A stretch of DNA of 64,000 nt from the NCBI GenBank assembly GCA_947034895.1, contig OX344762.1:20626760-20690759 (forward strand), given 5' to 3'. Position numbers and translations under genes: made by a program. Positions within the stretch are counted from its first letter, which is position 1. Each line of letters begins with the position of its first letter. Under the pieces are notes generated by a model. It was not told the DNA's origin, ran no database searches, and saw only the letters and a program-made list of their open reading frames with translations. Source of the stretch: Rhytidiadelphus loreus. Its lineage: Eukaryota; Streptophyta; Bryopsida; Hypnales; Hylocomiaceae. Of this stretch, positions 13,497 to 26,339 are shown piece after piece.

Positions 13497-13669
13497 GATA
13501 TTTCGTTAAAATGGCAGTATTCATATGCCATTTTCCCATCTAACATCTAGGATAGGTTTAGATTTTAGACCACACGGTCTGAAATCTACTAGTGGTATAC
13601 AGTTTAGACCGCACGGTCTAAACCTGAAAGTGCCAATTTCGTGGCATATCGCTATTTTCACGAAATATC
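13497..13669. mobile_element. Short inverted-repeat element with internal palindromes
   Basis: The left end GATATTTCGTTAAAATGGC matches the reverse complement of the right end, GGATATTTCGTGAAAATAGC, and the match continues into CATATGCCA. The centre holds two copies of TTTAGACCNCACGGTCTNAA (13563-13584 and 13602-13623), each itself a near-perfect palindrome around a 4 bp loop. The ends resemble those of the element at 20304-20547. This is a non-autonomous element with no coding capacity; the superfamily is unknown. Confidence 0.65.
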
Positions 13670-15153
13670 CGTTACTCATGGTAATGTTATGAGATCATGT
13701 TTAAAAAATTGAATCCTTCAAGATTGATTAACCCCTTAGCACTCCAACGTCCAAAATTTGGACAATGAACAAAGAGGTTCCAAGAGCTTTTGTGACCACA
13801 TCACTTCTCATTCATCAAAACCAAGGCTTGACTTTTTTAAAACCATACTTTGTGTATGATGAAAATGAGGTAAATAATATATGATAATAAAGAAATAAGC
13901 AAAACTATGTAAGAATTCAAGAAAGGAATCAGGTACTCAGGTATCAACAACCATGGTACTTTGATTGAATGTTACTCTATTGCAACAACACTTGCATCAA
14001 ACTAACTAAAGGTAGTATGATCAATTTGAAAGCAGCCTGATCTGGGATTGAAATCTGGAGTAACAAACAGTATTCAGAGCCGAGATCATACTGGGATTTT
14101 ACAGTAACACCCACGCCCAATACTGCACCAGCCCAGCGAGCAGGCCACGCAGCTAGCCAGCAAGACTCGCCGGGAAGCCCCGCCACTGAAGCCTATTTAT
14201 TGTAAGGCAGCTAAGCTTATTAGCCAGCCCGCCTCGGTCTTGGTTGCGCCTAATAACGTAGCTCCAGCTTTTGGCTCTGCAGGGAGTCTGGGCTCGACTG
14301 GTGGTAGCACGGCCCTGCTGCTGTGAATCATTCCCCTTTCGCTTTTGCCTTTTCTCATGTCGCAGTCATGGCCAAGGGCGGCTTTTTATTTAATTCGCTA
14401 ATTTCCTCGCCTCGCCTCGCAGTCCGATCGAAAGGAACAAAATTATTAGTTCTTACCCCGAAGTGCTCAACCTTAGCTTAAAAGACATTGAAAACACCGA
14501 TTGAAAACAGTCTCTCTAACTTCAAGGTAAGGCAGGGGACAGTTTGCTTTCCATGAATCAAGGTTCCTTTCACTGTAGAAAATCTTGCATTCTAGAGCTT
14601 CCACAAAAGCATTCAAGATTACCCACGAATTGTCGGCCATTTGTAACATGAATGTTCCTCAGCCCCAAAATAATTCCATGGTCTGAGAAAAAATAGTTAA
14701 AATAAGCTCAAAAGGAATTGCACTAGGAAAAAGAAACATGCAAATAACAATTTTCTCATGGTGCGGTATTGTAACGGTACATATATTGCAAGCACACAAT
14801 ATTGTAGCACCTGCTGTAAGCACATGGTACTATTGCTCTTTTGACAAAATCTAAGCTTACCGTAACTAGTTTTCTAGCAAACCATGGAATCATTTTGGAA
14901 CCCAACTCTAGGAGTATATTCTTGTTCCAATCAAATTATAGAAGGCGCCGGCCTTCCCATCCAAGAATGTTATTGGATGGTAATATTACTTTTGAAAAAC
15001 TTACAACCAAGAATTGAAACTCCATCAACATGTTTATATCGTATGTCGAGGCTCTTTCTTCTTCTTCTTCCCTTGGCTTTGACTACTCCATGATTTTTCT
15101 TGAAACTTTCTTAATGAATATTAATTGAATGAAGTGCACTATTCATAACTAAG
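13670..15153. other. Intergenic DNA, mixed composition, no gene seen
   Basis: A GC-richer patch at about 14080-14420 lies in otherwise AT-rich sequence. Frames at 13977-14186 and 14884-15093 match nothing I recognise. No RNA gene was identified. Confidence 0.4.
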
Positions 15154-15454
15154 GTAGGAACACCATAAACGGTTAAAATAAGCATTTCATCATATAGGAT
15201 ATGAGAGATTTCTTGAGAAATGGAGCTCGATGTGTGCAAAAACAAGGATGAGGAAGAATGCAAAAAAAAACAAATATAACTGTCGATTTCTCATATGGAC
15301 CCCGTTATGATGGGTTCACCTAAAACAGCTACCTTTTCTAAGCAAGTGTGAGCCAATCAAATCTTTTCAGGATATTTTCAGAGTTGGCTATTATTGGTTT
15401 CAAGACAACCTAGTCTGCCATTGGAGGGTGGGTAACCGTTTATGGTGTTCCTAC
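15154..15454. mobile_element. MITE with perfect 22 bp terminal inverted repeats
   Basis: The left end, beginning GTAGGAACACCATAAACG (15154-15175), is perfectly repeated in reverse complement at 15433-15454. The element is 301 bp and has no coding capacity. A target-site duplication was not clear from the flanks, so the superfamily is not assigned. Perfect ends suggest it is younger than most inverted-repeat elements in this window. Confidence 0.8.
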
Positions 15455-16668
15455 TTTCACATTCATCACTTTCTTTTCTACCCAGTGGATGGTGGAGCAC
15501 TAATAACTAAAGGAGCTTGTTTGTTCGCTCGCTCGCTCCAATGCCAAGCAGAGCGCCGAAGTTTTCTAAGCTCGACAACAGTGACTCGAAGACAGTGAGA
15601 CGGACGGAGGGACGGACGGACGGAACTGGAAGTTTGCCTGAGTGGTGAAATGGAGTTCGCATTTCTAAGTTAAGTTCACTGCCAACGTGGGACTCCACTC
15701 CCGCCGTTCACTGCCAGCTGGGGACTTTCTCAGTTCCAACTCATCTCAATTGCCTTTCCAACTCAGCTCTATTATCAGTCAGGGAACTGAACTGGAGCCA
15801 GGAGCAGTGGAGCAGTGGACTGAGCACAGGCCTTTCGATTCGAAAGTAATAATGAGGCGGTTGCTGGGTTGGAAGTTGTAATATATATATATATATATAT
15901 AGTTGTTCCACTACGGTTAGTATCCCCTGAAAAAGGAACATACCCAGGTCTTATCAATTAATCGACCACTCCCCAAAAATCATATATTAACAAATTAAAT
16001 AAATAAATAAATAAACACCTGATTCGCCCACCCACTCCTCAAAACCGAAACCAAAAAAAGTTTCATATGGGTATTGATATGGAATGTATACGGTATTTAA
16101 AACAAAAATGTGTTGTATAGAATATTGATATGGTGGTATGACACATGGGTGCATGTACGGAATATGGGATACAATTGTGAATCCCATATCAATTATAATC
16201 TAGCGTGTTCAGAAAATATATAGATATGGGGATTATTTATTCACTCACTATTTAAGTGAGTGGGTAGTGATCTCTCACTAACTTAAGTGAGGGTCAAATT
16301 TGGCATAAATTAAATTATTTTTGTAAAAAAGTGTCATGTATCATCTTGTGAATGGTATAAGGTGGCATGGACTCTTGAGAATTTGACATGGTAACCACTC
16401 CCCCTGCATGTGTAAAGTGATGGAAGAATAAGTCAGTTTCATAATCTAGATTACAACAGAATTCAATTTTTTCTCTAAATCATCCAAAATTGTATTGTAA
16501 GTACCAAAACAACAACAAAATAATGTCATGCCAAATTTTCAAAGTTGGTAGCATGCCCCCAATTCTTAGGGTGCACTTTGGCATCTCAAAATGAAAATTA
16601 TGATTTGAAACCCATAAGACCATGGAAAAGAGAGTTTAACTTACTGATAATTTATTATAACAAAGTGA
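15455..16668. other. Intergenic DNA with simple repeats
   Basis: Contains a GC-richer patch (15500-15870), a (TA)n run at about 15879-15901, an (AAAT)n run near 15997-16014, and a stretch rich in 'gatatgg' and 'catatc' words (16060-16200). No coding region is supported. Confidence 0.5.
15879..15901. repeat. (TA)n microsatellite
   Basis: About eleven uninterrupted TA units. Confidence 0.95.
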
Positions 16669-17100
16669 GGTAACTACACCTAAAATTGCACAAATAAGCA
16701 ATTCAACATGGTTTTCATTATTATATTTTTTTGGTGGGATCATGTTGGTAGTGGGAAGGGGATTTTAGATTCTCTTAGAATGCATTTTTTGAACATTGTA
16801 TGATTAAACTATAAATTTTTAAAGTACTAAAAATAAGTGTTCCTAAAAGCAATCATAGAGTCTCATGAGTAAGGTAATTTAGCCTACATGCCAATTTTGG
16901 AGCAACCTAATGTAGGCCAAAAAATTCTTGTAAAGTACATTTCACAAGACACATGTACATCTAAAGAATTTTTAAACCTACATTAGGCTACTCCAAAGTT
17001 GGCCTGTCATAGGTTGAGTTACCTTAGCAAGAGTACATTTTAGGGAAGAATCTTTGGTGTGCAAATTTAGAAAGTGTGCAATTTTAGGTGTAGGGGAGCC
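16669..17100. mobile_element. Inverted-repeat element with GGTAACTACACC end
   Basis: The left end GGTAACTACACCTAAAATTG matches the reverse complement of 17075-17095 (CTACACCTAAAATTGCACA). The outermost right bases no longer match, because the element abuts or overlaps another inverted-repeat element at 17088. Its interior (16740-16860) is similar to 30420-30540, showing a dispersed family. A 159 bp foldback (16869-17027) is inserted within it. Confidence 0.6.
16869..17027. mobile_element. 159 bp foldback of the GTAAGGTAA family, nested
   Basis: The left arm begins GTAAGGTAATTTAGCCTACA. The right arm in reverse complement begins CTAAGGTAACTCAACCTATG and continues GACAGGCCA. The arms pair over about 50 bp each ('tttggagcaacctaatgtagg' region), leaving a short loop. 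The ends match those of the larger elements at 41941-42493 and 43566-44104. The interior of the host element at 30420-30640 lacks this block, which supports insertion. Confidence 0.7.
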
Positions 17101-17797
17101 AACCCATACCTAATCATCTTCCCATTCCTTACCTATAGAGTGTTGTATTCCCAACCATAGAGTGTTGTAGTTTGCATAGTTCAAGGAGCAATTTTGTACA
17201 TTACGCATTAAATGTTTTTTAGTGCCTCCGAGAGACCATTTTAGGCCTATTTCCTTCACTGTTCCCCCCTCAGTGAAGGAACAGCTAGCTGTTAAAAAAA
17301 ATTCAATTTTAATTAATTAATTTTTTATTCTTCAAATGCAAAAAAAAATTGAATATTTATTTTTTATTTTTTTATTTTTATTTTTTTGAGGAATGAGATG
17401 GTAGCCTCTTAGCCACGTAGGACCGTTGTAGTGTCATTGTAGCAGTCACATCCCCTGGTTATCATAGCATTATAACTCGCAGTCTCCCGAAGGCCCGAAA
17501 AAACATCTAACGATTGGTTGCAAGGTTATAAATATTGCAACCAATCCTTGGTTGATTTTGCAATCAGCCTATGGCTATCTATCTATCTCACCATTGAAAT
17601 ATCTATATCACCATTGAAGGTTGAAGAGAATCTTTCACTAAAAAATTCACAGTAATTACCTTTGTTGTAATAAAATATGCAATCACCTTCCAAATTCTAT
17701 TTCTGTACATGGGGAAAATTTGACACTCAGCAAACCTGCGCTCCAAATATGCGTAATTGCTTAAGTGATCAGGTATGGGTCGGCTCCCCTAGTTACC
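17088..17797. mobile_element. Inverted-repeat element with TAGGGGAGCC ends (about 710 bp)
   Basis: 17091-17116 (TAGGGGAGCCAACCCATACC onward) matches the reverse complement of 17766-17795 with a single substitution in the first 26 bp, apart from the outer few bases. The right end reads GGTAACTAGGGG in reverse complement. The interior includes a small hairpin at 17250-17281 (TTCCTTCACTG / CAGTGAAGGAA) and A/T tracts. No transposase is visible. The left end is fused to the element at 16669-17100. Confidence 0.65.
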
Positions 17798-19157
17798 TTA
17801 TGGAGAGCAAGAGCTGGAGACAGGCCGATGATGAAGTCATCACTTGCAGCCTAGTCTGTCTGTCTGTCCAGCTTCTCACTGCCATTTGTAAGTTAAGTTA
17901 GTCCGCGACTGCGACCGCGACCGTGACCGCGTTTGTTCTTCGACATTGTTGTGGGAGTCCATCCCACGTCCCATTTTTGGGCACCTCATGCACGATGGGT
18001 TTAGGGTGAAAGTACTTGTCGACAACTTTGTCTTTTCTCTCAAGATCCCCTCGCTCCGGTCGGGTTGACAAGTAGGAAGCTGGACTTGGCTCTTCTCACG
18101 GCACAGCCCTACCTACGCTTTTCCTCAGCTAAACCTAAGCACAGGAGAGAGAGATATTCAAGCATCCCCAAGACCTCGTTCCTCCCAGGAACACTGATAG
18201 ATCATGCCTACGCACAGACAAGTAGTGTCCCAATTCTCTCTCACTCACTCTCTGAGTAACTTAATTAAGGAGTGTGCATCCCTTAATAATGAGATGTGGG
18301 GTCTGTTATGGCCTTTCTCTCTCCACTTCATTGGCACAGTCACACACAATTGAAAAAGCAAAATCGGAGGAAAAGTGGGAGAAAAGTACATGCACCCCAG
18401 TCCGTCTTCCCCAATTTCTTTTTCCCACAAAAAAGAAGCAAGGGAAACAAAGAGTACAGACAGCCAGGCTTCGAGACATGCAGAACCCATCTGTAGTCTT
18501 AAGTTAAGTTAGTGCATGCCAGAGGGGGTGTACGAAACACACATCAGTTTGTAACGTCTGTTTTTCTGTAATATCTCCTGTCCCCCAGCTTCCTTCTTCC
18601 GGCTAGCTCACTGGGATCAATGGAAGTTGCAGCTGGCTGGCTGGCTGGCTGGTCTCCTGGGCACTTGCATTAACAAGTTCTGTCATCAAGGAGCAGACTG
18701 AAGTCACTGAAGTCACTGAACTGGTGAAGAAGAAGAAGCAGCAGGATACTCTACTTAAATGAGACGGAGGGTCCGGATCCAGGAATTTGAAACTCCCAAA
18801 CTCTGGATAGGCGGACACCATGAAAACAGTCTGTCAGACACACTGTACATTAAACTGCAACCAAATCAATCTGACACTTGGGGTTGATTTAAATAAGGTA
18901 TCTGGGCATAAAAGAGGATCTGTCCTTAGAGCTACTATTTCAGGCTTTTGGGCCTTCTTTTTTGACGCAAGTACTACTATTTCAGGCTTCACAACTGTAG
19001 TCGTCAAAACATGCCATACAAATGCCATGAAAAGAAAATCAACTCTTCTTCTTCCAACTTCCAACTTCCAATGACCACAACCATAGTTTAAGAAGAGGGA
19101 CATGGCAGGGTTCTTACAGTGCAGCATGTGATTTGCAATTCACAGTTGGTGAGGTAA
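17798..19157. other. Balanced-GC intergenic stretch, no gene seen
   Basis: GC is higher than in the surrounding spacer. Contains a degenerate GCGACC-type run (17908-17932) and a (GGCT)n run (about 18633-18652). Overlapping short frames (18065-18507, 18820-19127) resemble no known protein. It could be a decayed gene flank or an unrecognised exon; I cannot tell. Confidence 0.4.
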
Positions 19158-19640
19158 GGTAACCACACCTAAAATCAACCACTCCTAAAAACCGACCCCT
19201 ACTTTTGCAGGGAAAACTGAACACTGAACAGGGAGGATACCCAAAATGGTGAGCATTAAAAGGACATGTGTGTAAGGTGGAGTCGGTTGGGGGTTGTTTG
19301 GGGTAGCGAGCAACTCTATTTATAGTATTGTGGAGGTGGCAAACCTTACAAGTGATTGATTTTGGATACCCCTCTTTCGGTTTAGCTTCTTCTCTATGGC
19401 ATGTTCTGATACTAATCTAAAGTCATTTTTTAATGTGCATCAAATGGATATTGGCATCACCTGCATTACACCATTAGCCTCCTATACCTTGAGTAACTAA
19501 TTCACAATACTTCCAAAAATGATGGAACCACTTGCATTTTGAATCATAGTCCTTCACCAATGTGCAAAAATTGATGTTCATTTTCTATAGCACATGGTTA
19601 TGCCATAGAGCTTCTTCGCACAATTTTAGGTGTAGTCACC
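19158..19640. mobile_element. Inverted-repeat element with GGTAACCACACC end (483 bp)
   Basis: The left end GGTAACCACACCTAAAAT corresponds to the right end ATTTTAGGTGTAGTCACC read in reverse complement (GGTGACTACACCTAAAAT), with two mismatches in 18. The ends are nearly the same as the left end of 16669-17100, so the two belong to one family. No coding capacity. Confidence 0.65.
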
Positions 19641-20303
19641 TTCGAGGACTCACCTTCTTTTCTTCCAAGCCTCAATTTGGTTCCCTAAAAAGTGTTCAAT
19701 GTTCTTCATTCAAGTTTCTTTCCCAATCTCAAATTCATAGGAATTGTATAATCATATTCTAATTTTTGTATCATCTCAGAGTGGAAACAAGGGTTGCGTA
19801 GACTAAGAAAAGGATGGATTGCAAGAAGATCCAAACGATTAGTCAATTTCGTCATATGGATTTTCTTATGGTTCATATTCCCTAATTTACATGGTCCGTG
19901 TTTCTACTAGTGAGTATGGACAATCCCACGAGGTTGGTTGAAAAGGTCACTTGAGAAAGTCAATCATAGGTATCGGTTCAAGTTTTTTTTATATATAAAT
20001 AAAAAAAGGTTAATTTATTCATAACAGCATTGAACTTGAAAATACAAGACCCTTTATTTTTTCATGAATCTTCAACAATAGAACATCTTAAATGCAAGCT
20101 TGCCCATGTATTGTAGGCCTCTATAACACAAATATCTTATCATTATAGAGGTACTCTAAAAGACCCTGTGTTTTTCCATTGAAGAATGTTATGCTTGAAG
20201 AACTTAGAATATTACTTTGAAAGTACTAAGGGAACTTTTATTATTGTTGAAGGATTCTTTGTATACCAGGTGGACAATGTTTAGTACATAAATATCTAAT
20301 AGA

Positions 20304-20547
20304 TGGTCAATTTCGTTAAAATGGCGGTATTCCACATGCCATTTTAATGGAATATCTTCTACTAATGGATAATAAGTGTGCCACAATAGGGTTATACATG
20401 TGCCAATTTTATGCCTAGCACATTCAAATCACTCCTAGTTCACGCATTTCCACTCCCCTCAGACAATCTTTCCATTGTTTTCATTCTTTTAGTGGTTTCA
20501 TTTTGTGCCATTTTAATGGAATACCGCCATTTTAACGAAATTGACCA
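20304..20547. mobile_element. MITE with about 30 bp inverted repeats (244 bp)
   Basis: The left end, TGGTCAATTTCGTTAAAATG at 20304, is repeated in reverse complement at 20518-20547, continuing through GCGGTATTCC. The word 'gccattttaatggaat' occurs inside both arms. The flanks give no certain target-site duplication. It is related at the ends (TTTCGTTAAAATGGC) to 13497-13669. Confidence 0.8.
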
Positions 20548-21060
20548 TTGACTAGTATTTAATTTTAACTACATAAAAGGATTACAAGAAAACAAATTAC
20601 TCAAAGTCTTCAATCTATTACTTCTATCCAAAACTGATTTTTTTTCTTCTTCTTGAAATACAAAATTGAATATTTCATTACCATTTTGAAAATTTGGAGT
20701 TGCTCCAAAAGTACCTTTTTTTGGTCTAACATATGCATATAATTAGCATCCATTAATCCTTTGGATCCTATACAATTATTTTGGAAATGCAATTTTCTGG
20801 ATCTACTTTTTTTTAAATGTTTATGGAAGTGCAAAAATGTAATCCAATAGCAAAAAGTAAAAGTGCATTTGTGGAACCTATGACCACACAAAATTCACCC
20901 CCTAAATGTCTTTCTTGAATTTATTTATTTACTTCTTACTCTTCAAATGTTTAGTGTACATGAGTCACAATCAATTTTAGCTCACAGTATAATTATACAA
21001 TGGTTCTCAGAAGATTTGATGTACTTCAATAACTAATTGAGAAATCAGATTTTCTTTTTC
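20548..21060. other. AT-rich intergenic DNA
   Basis: Nothing recognisable. The reverse frame at 20610-20891 is Lys/Phe-rich translation of A/T tracts. Confidence 0.5.
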
Positions 21061-21616
21061 TGCAAATTTTGGACATGTTCAGGTACAAGTAACACACTTG
21101 AATAAAATGATTTTTCAAAAATAAATAAATAAAAGAATAAATATTTTGAGTTTAATCAAATTAATTAGTGAAAAAAACTTTTAATACAAGTAAAATTCAA
21201 GATTCTTTAGTAAGTGGAATGAGAGTTATTTTTGGAATTTTGCGGTAAGAACTTCACAAATTTTAATCTTTTATTGAATGATTAATACAAACTAAAATCT
21301 GACTCCAAATATTAATATTCATTATAATTTACTTTTAAAATCTCCCAAAAAACCATGAAAATAATATATGAATACTTTATACACTTCTCAAAACTTTGAC
21401 AATTTTTTCAAGACCTATGGATTAAATTCATAAAAAATAAAATATTTGGAGTCATATTGTAGTTAGTATATTTCAATCAATAATTCTCAAAAGAATTCTC
21501 ATTCTACTTACTAAAGAATCTTTGAATTTTTTTACTTGTATTAAAAGTTTATTTTTGCTAATAAATTTGATTAAATAAATAAAAATTATTGCTAAACATG
21601 TCCAAAATTTGTTGAA
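21061..21616. mobile_element. Long foldback element (about 555 bp)
   Basis: The two halves pair as long inverted repeats. The left outer end 'caaattttggacatgtt' matches the reverse complement of the right outer end at 21596-21615. Inner blocks such as 'ttttaatacaagtaaaa', 'gattctttagtaagt' and 'gaatgaga' at 21180-21235 recur inverted at 21490-21550. The single-stranded form would fold into a long A/T-rich hairpin. There is no coding potential, and the direct flanks give no obvious duplication. Confidence 0.75.
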
Positions 21617-24600
21617 AACCTATAATTGGGACCAAAATTAGGATTACAATTAGGTAGGTTATAATTTTGGATTCACAAACCATACCATATAGAACGAATA
21701 AAGATGAGTACCCCCAAACGGACACTTTTTGCTACTATGCATAGTTACTATTATAAGACTTATCAATTCTTCATATTTTCTTTTAGGCAAGTGAAAGGAG
21801 GTTCCAATACACCAAAGAATGCAACATGTGGATATGTATACAAAAGTTATAAAGGGTCAAAGTTGTTTTTTTGCTAAATGTTCTAAAATCATTTCTTCAA
21901 CATACATACATATCAATTTTGGAGATGATACACAAAGTAATGGTGGATTTAGGCAAGGTGCGGTTTTGGGTATACCCACTTTAATTGCTAATGACCCAAG
22001 CAATCATTTTTTAGTCACTATCCCAGCTCCCAGTTCTCAATTTTGATTATTTTTTTCAAAATGAAATTATTTTCAAAAAATAGATTGCATTATGAATTAG
22101 ATGACAGTAGTTTCATCCAATTTTGAGTTAAACTACACCTTGAGGAATTTTTTTACATTAAATGGTTCATGACTCATTTTTTAAAGTTTAGTTTGGGTAT
22201 GAACTACAAAGTTAGCCAACCAATGGGATTATTGCCCACCTCAAAAAGCAGAGATCCAAAAAGCTCAAGGAAAGGACAAGTATGCCCATGCTTGTTTTTC
22301 TTACAAATACTAACCTCATTTGAGTGACCAGTGTGCATTGCAAGTTCCACCAAGAATTGTAAAATGACTAAAATGTTTGAAATTTACGTGAGCATTCTCA
22401 ACTCTCTTGTCTTTCACTGAGCACAAAAAATTCATCATTTCAAAATATTCTCACTAAGATATGCTCCTTCAAAGTAGGCAATCCTCTATTTTGATTGACC
22501 CAAATAAAACTTCAAACTTAAATATATACTAAACCTTGTGGTCAAATAATCTGAATTTTTTTGAGGTGCTCACATTCAATGTGAACTACAATATCCTACA
22601 GTTACATTCTATTTGATCTCAAGAAAAAATAAGCAAACAAATTACTCAAGTTCTTGGCAGTTTTGACCCATTTTAAAAGTACACCCCCTAGGGTCATTGC
22701 CGGTTTACTTAATGAATGATGTGTCTAGCTTGAAGTCCAAGCAAAGAATGCATGCCGCACACAATGCCCGACCAGACCAAGACTCTGCATCATCAGGAAG
22801 GGAATTAAATTCCTGAAGCCCATGTGAAGGCCCCAACCCATGAATTAGCCATTCCAACTACGAAGGTTCTTTTTCGATAATCGTGAGCATGTCGCATCTC
22901 TTGTCGGACACTCTTATGATCAGAGGAGATAAACAAATCATCTAATCGAATCCTCCAACAACAAGTCAAATTTACATAGGATATGAGTACTTAGCATCAG
23001 CTATCACGTGGATTTAAGGTTGTTAATCCATGAAGAACGTGGATTAACATGGACATTTAATTGAGGTAAATAATTTGGATTTCCCGAATGAGAGTGTTAC
23101 AAAGGGTAACTTGGAAGGATGATAGAAATACCCTTTTTAAAGTTCAACTCAAAAGATTCATGTAGTTTTGTTTTTTTTCTCTAAAAAACAGACTATGAAA
23201 TTGCAACCTCGAATTAAATGAAGTCACATTGAGTTTCATACTTTATTTTGTTCTTCATTTAGTCACAATTTCAGAAAAGAAAAAAAGACTTTATTAATCC
23301 CTAAATCCCAAAGGAATCTTTAAGGGACTTTAGAGGATTCAAGTAGGTACATATCGTCTCCATGTTTGGCAAGATTTTTTGAAATTCTTTTTTCAAGATA
23401 GTAAAATTTATTAGCATTTGGGGAATATAATTTTTATTTCAATTGATGCCCAAGAGCAAAACTTATGCTACAATAAGCCTAAAGCAAGCAAAGCTACAAA
23501 GGTGGGCATAAAAAAATACAAAAACTTGTAATATTAAATATATATGGAGATTCTATTTTTGTACTACAAATTATGAATTTTGTCTATGTCGGAAGATTTG
23601 ATTAATTCCATTTGGATAATTGATGTAAAAGTTATGAATCTTTTTGTTTTGCAAGCAATCTTAGCAAAATCTTGAGAAAATAATATATTGAATTTGTTTA
23701 TGAACTCAATTTTAACAATTTAGAAAATGAAAGTTGCACATGGTTTAATTTGCTTTCAAAAACAATCACTCACTATTGGAATTAATGTCTTTCTTTCTGT
23801 GGTTTTTTCTATGATAAATCTTCCAATTTTTTGTGCCATTTTTGTGGTTTTTCTTTCCTAAGCATACTTTTCCATGACACATTATACTTTTTGTTTTTTG
23901 TGTTTACTTGCAGTGGGCTCTATCTTGGTTGTCTAAAGTCCCAATCCATATTTCAATGTTTAGGATATTTTTTGAGTTTTTCCAACTATTTTCCTATATT
24001 GAATCCATTCTTCCCATATTGAACCGTTTTTTGAAGTACACCAGTCCAATTATTTTTTCTATTAGAGTTTTTCACCAATTTTTGCCGATGTGTTCAAATT
24101 GCTATTGGATTCTTTCCTAATTCCACCAAATAACTTTGAACTGGTTGTTGTTTTTTTCCTTGCCATATTTTCTCATGTATCCTATTTGTGATTTTAGAAG
24201 TGGGTCTTCCAATGATAGTAATCCCAAGTTCTAATTTTACACCAATCTCAAGATCATCCTACATACATTTAGTGGGTCATTGTTTTTATCATTGCCGGCA
24301 ATTGATGATGCTCCGCTCCATTTGTTTGTTGATGAATCGTGATCCTCGCGTCCTTTTTCTTTCTTTCTTTTTCTTTTTTTTTGCATTTGAGGAAGCCCCT
24401 ACCGAGGTGCTGCGCATTTCCCCTCCCCCTTCCGTCTGTTGCCTTGCCTTGCCTGGCTTAAATATCGCGATCAGAGGGGGGCCTTTACACTGAGGTTTAT
24501 CTCTAATTCCAAGACGCACGTATCCAGTGTCCAGGACCCACGTACGTTTGGCGCTTTGGTTGGCCTTTTCTTTCCCCAAGGGAGTCCACGTCCTAACTTA

Positions 24601-25162
24601 CCAAAAGTTCAAGTGCATGGCATGGTGGACTGCGTCGTCTCTTTGGATTAGCCTACCCTACCCTAACGTGGTTCAGTTGTCTCCTTTCATTCCGTCCATT
24701 CAGTTGTCATGGCACTTGGCTCTATGAGTAGTATGCTAGTGGGAGAGCCTTTTAATCCCCACCAATGAAGAATAGTTGCCAAGCCCGGTCTGCTCTTACG
24801 TAGGTAGCTTACGACAATACGACACAAACAAATCACATCCAATGCGCATAGGTCATAGAGAGTACCGGACGGAAGACTCTTATTATCCCCCTAAAGGACC
24901 ATAAGGCCACCAAGTGGCTTCTGCAACACCGGGAGTTTGGAGGGCACCCGGGGGCCTTTAGGGGTCACTTATCTTGATGAGAATTCATGTAAGAAAACAA
25001 TTTGGAGGTCTTCTAGAAGAAGGAAAAGCGGAACTTAGTCTTGTCGGTTGGTTTTAGAAACCGGACGGAATCGAGACCCCACATTGACATTGAGGTCCTC
25101 AAAACAATGGTGAAAAAGGAAAGGTAGATCAACCTATTAACTCCTAGAGGACCGTGAATATG
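21617..25162. other. Intergenic DNA, no gene supported
   Basis: Mostly AT-rich, with GC-richer patches at 22690-22960 and 24300-25090. A small hairpin pairs CCCCTAAAGG (about 24890) with CCTTTAGGGG (about 24955). The frame at 21819-22046 gives 75 residues with a Gly-rich centre and no family I recognise. Frames at 24188-24727 overlap in several phases. Confidence 0.4.
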
Positions 25163-25990
25163 ATATCACCAAAAAAATGCTCCAAAACTGCCATTTCTAG
25201 TACAAGTATCAAATTTTAGAAAAAGAAATTTATTTTTGGATCTTGTAATCATAGGGTCTTGTGGTACACTGGTTAGAAAAGATGTAGAAAAAATTTCAGA
25301 AATTTTGACCGTATGGATTGCAAGATATGAGCGTTTGAAGTGACGAAAATCATTTTTTGAACCCTGCAAAATATCAGGCAGGTGCACTTCAAAAGCTCAC
25401 ATTTGTATGAAAAAATGTCCAAAATGGAGGTGCTTTTTTGGATTCATTCTTCAAGGCAAGTTGACTACATGCTTGAAATTTTTTAGATCATTTTGAATTG
25501 TACAACGTATACTTAAGAAAAAAATAGTAAGTAGAAAGAAGTAGAGAATGATTCAAAATATTAAATTGTTAACAATTTATTTATGGAATTGAAAAATGCC
25601 AATCCCAATGGTTGCAATGTTGTAAAAACCAACATACCTCCTATGATTTTATTTTTTTCCAAAAGTATTGAAAATTGAGTTAAATAAAGGACTTAAAAGT
25701 TTATTTTAGAATAGAGATTCTATAACTACCTTTAAACTAAATCTCTTCATAACTTTTGACACATTGATCAAAATGGAATGACTCAAAGATTTCCATGTAT
25801 ATATAAATCTAGAAAACCAATTTCAAAATTTTATTCTTGAAAAAATTGGGTTTTTTTATATGCCCAAATTGCCTATATACAAAAAGAAACCCATATTAGG
25901 CCATAACTTTTGACTCATATTTTTAAATGTCTTGAGATTTAGTGCAAATGAATGATATTCCTTGTCCACAACTTCTATTAAAGTTTGGGA
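25163..25990. repeat. Dispersed repeat, copy 1 (inverted match to about 48000-48800)
   Basis: The reverse complement of 48000-48800 aligns along this stretch. Good blocks are at 25163-25190 ('ccaaaactgccattt'), 25310-25380 ('gattgcaagatat', 'cacttcaaacgc'-type) and 25430-25560 ('ggattcattcttcaaggcaag'). A further good block lies near 25670-25730 ('ttattttagaatagaga'). The copies are diverged and no open frame is shared, so this is an old repeat of unknown class. Confidence 0.6.
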
Positions 25991-26339
25991 AATAACATGG
26001 AAATCTCTAGTTACACGTACTTGCTCCAAATTGCTATGTTGCCAAATTTAGCAAGCTTGTCTTTTAGGGATTAATTACTGTAGTATAGATTTTTGTTAAG
26101 ACAAAACCAAGGCAATTCCAAAAAAGGTTCGTTTAAGGGGGAAAGCTCAAATTAGCTTAGTGTTTTAATTAGCTAATGTCACTTTGTAGGTAAATCTCTC
26201 TTCCTTTAAATTCCAAACATATTATTTGTTACCACAAGTCATGTTAGTAGGAGTTGGGATAAATGGCTTATTTCTATTCTCCTCACACTAGTAAACCGTC
26301 AATTAGTAATTTCTAGGTTTTATCCCACTATGTCTGTAA

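Noticed and set aside
15620..15665. GCCTGAGTGGTGAAATGG stretch resembling a tRNA D-arm
   Set aside because: No acceptor stem, anticodon arm or TPsiC arm could be formed around it.
21819..22046. 75-codon frame with a Gly-rich centre, considered as a retroelement fragment
   Set aside because: No catalytic motif and no similarity I can name; AT-rich repeat context.
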